Shown here: positions 5,402-8,185 of the stretch, piece after piece | Numbering within the stretch: position 1 is the first letter of the stretch | How the letters are laid out: each line of letters starts with the position of its first letter | DNA from: Apopatocola sp963628785 | GTDB lineage: Bacteria; Bacillota; Clostridia; Oscillospirales; Oscillospiraceae | Length of the DNA: 8,185 bases | Reading direction: 5' to 3' | Assembly: GCA_963628785.1 (NCBI GenBank) | Contig: CAVGGQ010000088.1 | Location: 1-8,185, forward strand | Made by a program: the position numbers and the translations under genes | Notes under the pieces: model-generated | Told to the model about the DNA's origin: nothing | Database searches by the model: none | The model's input: only the letters and a program-made list of their open reading frames with translations

Positions 5402-6307
5402 TTATTGATTTTCTTCCTGCCGCTCCACGGGCTGGGCGACTTCGACCATGTGGAAGCCTTCGCCGTGGACTTCGTTCGATTCGAGCACTACGGTGAACGA
5501 GGCGGGATCGCACAGCTTCACTTCGCGCGTGATGGAAATGAGTTCCTTGTCGGAGCAGGCGCACATCACGACCTCGCGTGGCTCGCCGTGGTAGCCGCCG
5601 CGGGCATCGAGAATGGTGGCGCCGCGCCCGCTGATCTTGTCGATGCACTCCACCACGTCCTTCGCGCGGTTTGTGACGATGAGAGCGAGCTTGCCCGAGT
5701 TGATGCCGTACATGATCTTGTCGGAGATGACGGCGAAACAGAAGCCGATGATGGCGCCGTAGATGACGCCGTCAAAGTCGCGGAAGATAAGGCCGCCGAG
5801 GAGCACGACGGAGCAGTCCGTGGCGAGGATAAACTTGCCGAGCGACAGGTGCGGGTAGCGCGACTTGAGCGCGAGCACGATGAAGTCCGTGCCGCCGGTG
5901 GAGGAGTTGCGCATATAAATGATGGCGTAGCCCACGCCGCCGAGCACGCCTGCGCACACCGCGGCAATGAGCCGGTCGCCGGTGTACGACGGGAAGAGGG
6001 GCACCAGGTAGTCCATGACGAGCGAGGAGATGAGCATGCAGCGCATGGAGCGCAGGAAAAACTGCCGCCCGAGCCGCCGGTAGCAGAGCACGGCGACCGG
6101 AATGTTCATCACGAGCGTCATCCAGCCGATGGGCAGGCCGAACAGACGGTAGAGTATCATGGCAAGACCCGAAAATCCCGTCATCGGAAATTCCGCCGCC
6201 AGCGCAAAGTTGTTGACCGCAATGCCGGTCAGAATGCACCCGACGATCTCCACCAGCGTATCAAACATCCAGCTTCTCCCGAAGTTCTTCACCACAAACC
6301 GACCCAT
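5402..6307 (-). CDS. YitT family membrane protein (DUF161 plus DUF2179)
   Basis: This 301-residue protein has five or so hydrophobic helices (roughly 15-35, 44-75, 88-105, 111-132 and 155-195). It carries the conserved STGGTDF motif at 136-142 and a C-terminal soluble DUF2179 domain (about 205-290) with GRGATILDARGGYHG and the closing EVHGEGF. The family is widespread in Firmicutes; its transport substrate is not established. The open frame extends to 6421, but the ATG at 6307 follows GGGGAAAGAGGG at a workable distance, whereas upstream ATGs lack a site. It is transcribed from its own promoter at 6371-6399, downstream of the DUF362 gene on the same strand, and ends at a palindromic repeat and a bidirectional terminator. 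Long antisense open frames across it are codon-bias shadows. Confidence 0.93.
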   Translation of the reverse strand: MGRFVVKNFGRSWMFDTLVEIVGCILTGIAVNNFALAAEFPMTGFSGLAMILYRLFGLPIGWMTLVMNIPVAVLCYRRLGRQFFLRSMRCMLISSLVMDYLVPLFPSYTGDRLIAAVCAGVLGGVGYAIIYMRNSSTGGTDFIVLALKSRYPHLSLGKFILATDCSVVLLGGLIFRDFDGVIYGAIIGFCFAVISDKIMYGINSGKLALIVTNRAKDVVECIDKISGRGATILDARGGYHGEPREVVMCACSDKELISITREVKLCDPASFTVVLESNEVHGEGFHMVEVAQPVERQEENQ

Positions 6308-6344
6308 GGGTAAACGCCCTCTTTCCCCTTCGTGCATGATAAAA

Positions 6345-6370
6345 AATGAATTATTCATTCCGTAATGAAT
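6345..6370. promoter_or_regulatory. overlapping inverted repeats downstream of the yitT promoter
   Basis: Three alternating half sites AATGAA, TTCATT and AATGAA form two overlapping palindromes: AATGAAttaTTCATT (6345-6359) and ATTCATTccgtAATGAAT (6353-6370). They cover the predicted start site, a classic place for a repressor. The regulator is not identifiable from this window. Confidence 0.45.
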
Positions 6371-6399
6371 ACTATAACACGCGCCCCCGAGGTTGTCAA
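6371..6399 (-). promoter_or_regulatory. promoter of yitT
   Basis: On the minus strand TTGACA (6394-6399) and TATAGT (6371-6376) are separated by exactly 17 bp, giving 11 of 12 matches to consensus. The predicted start is near 6364, some 57 nt upstream of the ATG at 6307. The -35 lies in the loop of the hairpin at 6377-6416. Confidence 0.75.
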
Positions 6400-6416
6400 A
6401 CCCCAGGGGCGCGTGT
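6377..6416 (-). terminator. GC-rich hairpin ending the DUF362 transcript
   Basis: ACACGCGCCCC (6377-6387) pairs perfectly with GGGGCGCGTGT (6406-6416) across an 18-nt loop that can pair further (GGTT with its complement). It lies about 55 nt beyond the DUF362 stop. The tail on the minus strand (TTATAGTATT) is only partly T-rich, so termination may be incomplete and allow read-through into yitT. Confidence 0.5.
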
Positions 6417-6430
6417 ATCAATATACTATT

Positions 6431-6454
6431 ATGTTATTATATATGTTATTATAT
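6431..6454. repeat. two perfect tandem copies of a 12-bp AT-rich unit
   Basis: ATGTTATTATAT occurs at 6431-6442 and again immediately at 6443-6454 in the 3' region of the DUF362 gene. It is probably a simple slippage duplication. No further copies are seen in the window. Confidence 0.8.
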
Positions 6455-6469
6455 TAATGCATGAAACGA

Positions 6470-7351
6470 TCAGAGCTCCACAAGCTCGTACTCGCGGGAG
6501 CCGATGCCGAGGGCGGCAGCGCACTCGATGGTATAGATGCCGTGACGCGACTCTACGCGCTCGATGAATGTTTTCTGTCCGGGGTCGTCTGTCGCAGCGT
6601 AGACGAGATCGATGCATGCCTGATCCACGGCGACCGGGTCGAGGGAGGCGAGAATGCCGATGTCCTTCATGCAGGGATCCTTCGCCACGACGCAGCAGTC
6701 GCAGTCGACGGAGAGATTCTTCATCACGTTCACGAATGCCATATTGCCCTTGAAATATTTCACAACGGCGCTCGCCGCATCCGCCATGCCTGCAAGGAAC
6801 GTGTCCTGCGACGGAAGGCTGTCCCAAAACTTGCTCTGGTCGGTCGTCGTGGCGCCGGAGTGGATCCACACCTTGCCGGCCGTGGAGGCGCAGCCGATGG
6901 AGAGCTGCTTGAGCGCTCCGCCGTAGCCGCCCATGGGGTGACCCTTGAAGTGGGAGAGCACGAGCATGGACTCGTAGTTTTGGATGTCCTTGCCGACGAT
7001 GTCCCTATGCAGGATCTTACCGTTTTCGACCGGCAGTTCGAGGTCGGGGCCTTCGGCGTCGAGGATGTCCACATCGAACACCTCGGACCAGCCGTGTTGA
7101 CGCATAAGGCGGCGGTGCTGTTCGGTGAAGTTGCGCGCCCCCTCGTAGGCGGTGTTGCACTCGACGACCGTGCCGTTCACGGCTTCGACGGCTGGCTTCC
7201 AAAATTCCGGATGCAGGAAGTTCTGGTTGCCCTCCTCGCCGGAATGTACCTTCACGGCAACCTTGCCGGGCAGCTCTTTGCCGAGCGCACGGTAGAGTTC
7301 GAGCACCTTTTCGGGGGTGATCTCACGAGTAAAATAAACTTTTGCTTTCAT
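6470..7351 (-). CDS. DUF362 domain-containing protein
   Basis: This 293-residue protein matches DUF362: KVAVKVHSGEEGN near 30-42, the central SHFKGHPMGGYGGALKQLSIG block at 133-153, and the closing DIGILASLDPVAVDQA at 230-245. A cysteine cluster (C217, C219, C220, C227) lies in the CDCC...DPCMKDIGI segment, typical of family members that may hold metal. The two-cluster ferredoxin domain fused to many DUF362 proteins is absent. The function of the family is not firmly known; some members are described as iron-sulfur or redox-associated. AGGAGG sits 6 nt before the ATG at 7351. It starts 13 nt after the stop of the zinc-ribbon gene, so the two form an operon. No signal peptide is evident, so it is probably cytoplasmic. 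Confidence 0.92.
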   Translation of the reverse strand: MKAKVYFTREITPEKVLELYRALGKELPGKVAVKVHSGEEGNQNFLHPEFWKPAVEAVNGTVVECNTAYEGARNFTEQHRRLMRQHGWSEVFDVDILDAEGPDLELPVENGKILHRDIVGKDIQNYESMLVLSHFKGHPMGGYGGALKQLSIGCASTAGKVWIHSGATTTDQSKFWDSLPSQDTFLAGMADAASAVVKYFKGNMAFVNVMKNLSVDCDCCVVAKDPCMKDIGILASLDPVAVDQACIDLVYAATDDPGQKTFIERVESRHGIYTIECAAALGIGSREYELVEL

Positions 7352-7364
7352 ATTTTCCTCCTGT

Positions 7365-8072
7365 TTATTTCAGTAGATTGATTTTTCCGATGAGCGGCAG
7401 CGGCTCGCGTTTGCCTTTGAGAACATTGCTTATGCCGAAGATCGCGCCGGCGAGATATCCGAGCGTGCCGATGGCCGAGAAGATCGAGAAGACCGATCCG
7501 AGCGCGTTGAGCAGCACGGCGGCGACGAGCAGCACCAGCCCCTGGTTCGAGTGGTAGCGCGCAAAAGCATCGTCCTTGCGCGTGATGAACGGGATGAGCC
7601 AGAACATACCGAGATACGAGAGCACGGAAAGCTTCTGGTTGCTTACCGAGTCGCCCGCCCGGCTGCGCATGGTCTGATCATAGTAGGAGCTTTGGTTTTG
7701 GGTGCTGTATCCGGTCCGCTGCGAGGCATAGTGCGCCTGCGATGTGCCGGTGCGCTGCGAGGCATACTGCCCTTGCGCAGGCCCGCCGGAGTGCGTGTAC
7801 TGCCGCGGATCCTGCTGCCAGCGCTGCTGCTGTTGGGCACGCTGCCGCTCCTGCTCTTCCCGCGCTCGTTGCTCGGCCTCGAGACGCTCCTTCTCCGCAG
7901 CCTCGGCGCGTTCACGCTGCGCGGCTTCCTCCGCCCGGCGCCGCTCCTCCGCGGCGGCGCGCTCCGCCTCTTCCCGGGCCTTTTTCGCCTCCGCCTCGGG
8001 GTCATATCCGCAAGCCGGACAAACCGTGTCCCCAATGGGAATATAAGCTCCGCACTTATCGCAAAAACTCAC
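7365..8072 (-). CDS. zinc-ribbon, coiled-coil, membrane protein with DUF4870/Tic20-like tail
   Basis: This 235-residue protein has four visible parts. An N-terminal zinc ribbon carries C4, C7, C18 and C21 (CDKC...CPAC). A highly charged Glu/Arg/Ala coiled coil covers about 24-85. A Gln/Tyr/Ser-rich linker at 86-135 holds a duplicated YASQRTG unit (103-109 and 115-121). The C-terminal membrane part (about 148-217) includes FWLIPFITRKDDAFARYHSNQGLVLL, a pattern seen in DUF4870-type proteins. It probably anchors the soluble zinc-ribbon end at the inner face of the membrane. The start is GTG at 8072, chosen because AAGGAGGA lies 7 nt upstream and the zinc ribbon begins at once. It precedes the DUF362 gene in a likely operon. 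I do not know its role. Confidence 0.85.
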   Translation of the reverse strand: MSFCDKCGAYIPIGDTVCPACGYDPEAEAKKAREEAERAAAEERRRAEEAAQRERAEAAEKERLEAEQRAREEQERQRAQQQQRWQQDPRQYTHSGGPAQGQYASQRTGTSQAHYASQRTGYSTQNQSSYYDQTMRSRAGDSVSNQKLSVLSYLGMFWLIPFITRKDDAFARYHSNQGLVLLVAAVLLNALGSVFSIFSAIGTLGYLAGAIFGISNVLKGKREPLPLIGKINLLK

Positions 8073-8185
8073 CTTGAGTCCTCCTTAACGAAAAGCAGCA
8101 CCGATCGATCGCATCTGCGTCTCTCTTCCCGGATCCGGCAAAAAATCTCCCGCCGTATCGTCCGCTACTGCCTAAAATATAACAT
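8073..8185 (-). promoter_or_regulatory. leader and possible promoter of the zinc-ribbon/DUF362 operon
   Basis: The minus-strand leader ends with the strong ribosome site AAGGAGGA before the GTG start. An AT-rich TATATT (8176-8181) could be the -10, in which case the -35 lies outside the window. No other gene is visible here. Confidence 0.3.

Noticed and set aside
5345..6313. Long plus-strand open frame (322 codons) antisense to yitT
   Set aside because: It starts inside the palindromic repeat, has no ribosome site and gives an Ala/Asp/Glu/His-rich sequence unlike any family. The minus-strand frame has clear YitT and DUF2179 motifs. It is a codon-bias shadow.
6461..7381. Plus-strand open frame of 306 codons antisense to the DUF362 gene
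   Set aside because: The minus-strand product has all DUF362 motifs and a strong ribosome site; the antisense product is low-complexity and motif-free.

Overview
The window looks like a chromosomal segment from a low-to-mid GC Firmicute, most likely a Clostridia or Oscillospirales-type gut anaerobe. The signs are strong AGGAGG-type ribosome sites, TTGACA/TATAAT-type promoters with 16-17 bp spacers, U-tailed hairpin terminators, and an S4-domain RqcP gene next to a small P-loop gene. The taxon is inferred from gene content and style only.

Layout. On the + strand, 187-1059 holds a two-gene unit (small P-loop NTPase plus rqcP) with its own promoter, an 82-bp palindromic repeat directly after the rqcP stop, and a terminator. 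A lone MmcQ/YjbR-family gene (1117-1473) follows, with a strong terminator. From 1536 to 5296 there is an apparent amino-acid catabolic module: a GntR/FCD regulator, then an alanine-dehydrogenase-type gene and an APC-family permease in one operon. A TTGTATAC-type palindrome lies both in the regulator's leader and across the -10 of the ald promoter, so the regulator probably controls itself and the ald-permease operon. The permease reading frame is broken at a run of eight C residues, so this copy is either switched off, phase-variable or mis-sequenced.

On the - strand, from right to left, lie a zinc-ribbon/coiled-coil/membrane protein and a DUF362 protein 13 nt apart (probable operon), then a YitT-type membrane protein. 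The yitT promoter is embedded in the GC-rich hairpin that closes the DUF362 transcript. The + and - halves converge at 5127-5402, where a bidirectional terminator and a second copy of the palindromic repeat sit.

The most unusual structure is the pair of repeats. They are about 87% identical, carry compensatory base changes in the stem, and both lie 5-9 nt after a stop codon in the same orientation relative to the upstream gene. No CRISPR array, transposase, tRNA or rRNA is visible, and I see no clear evidence of a wholly new multi-gene system.
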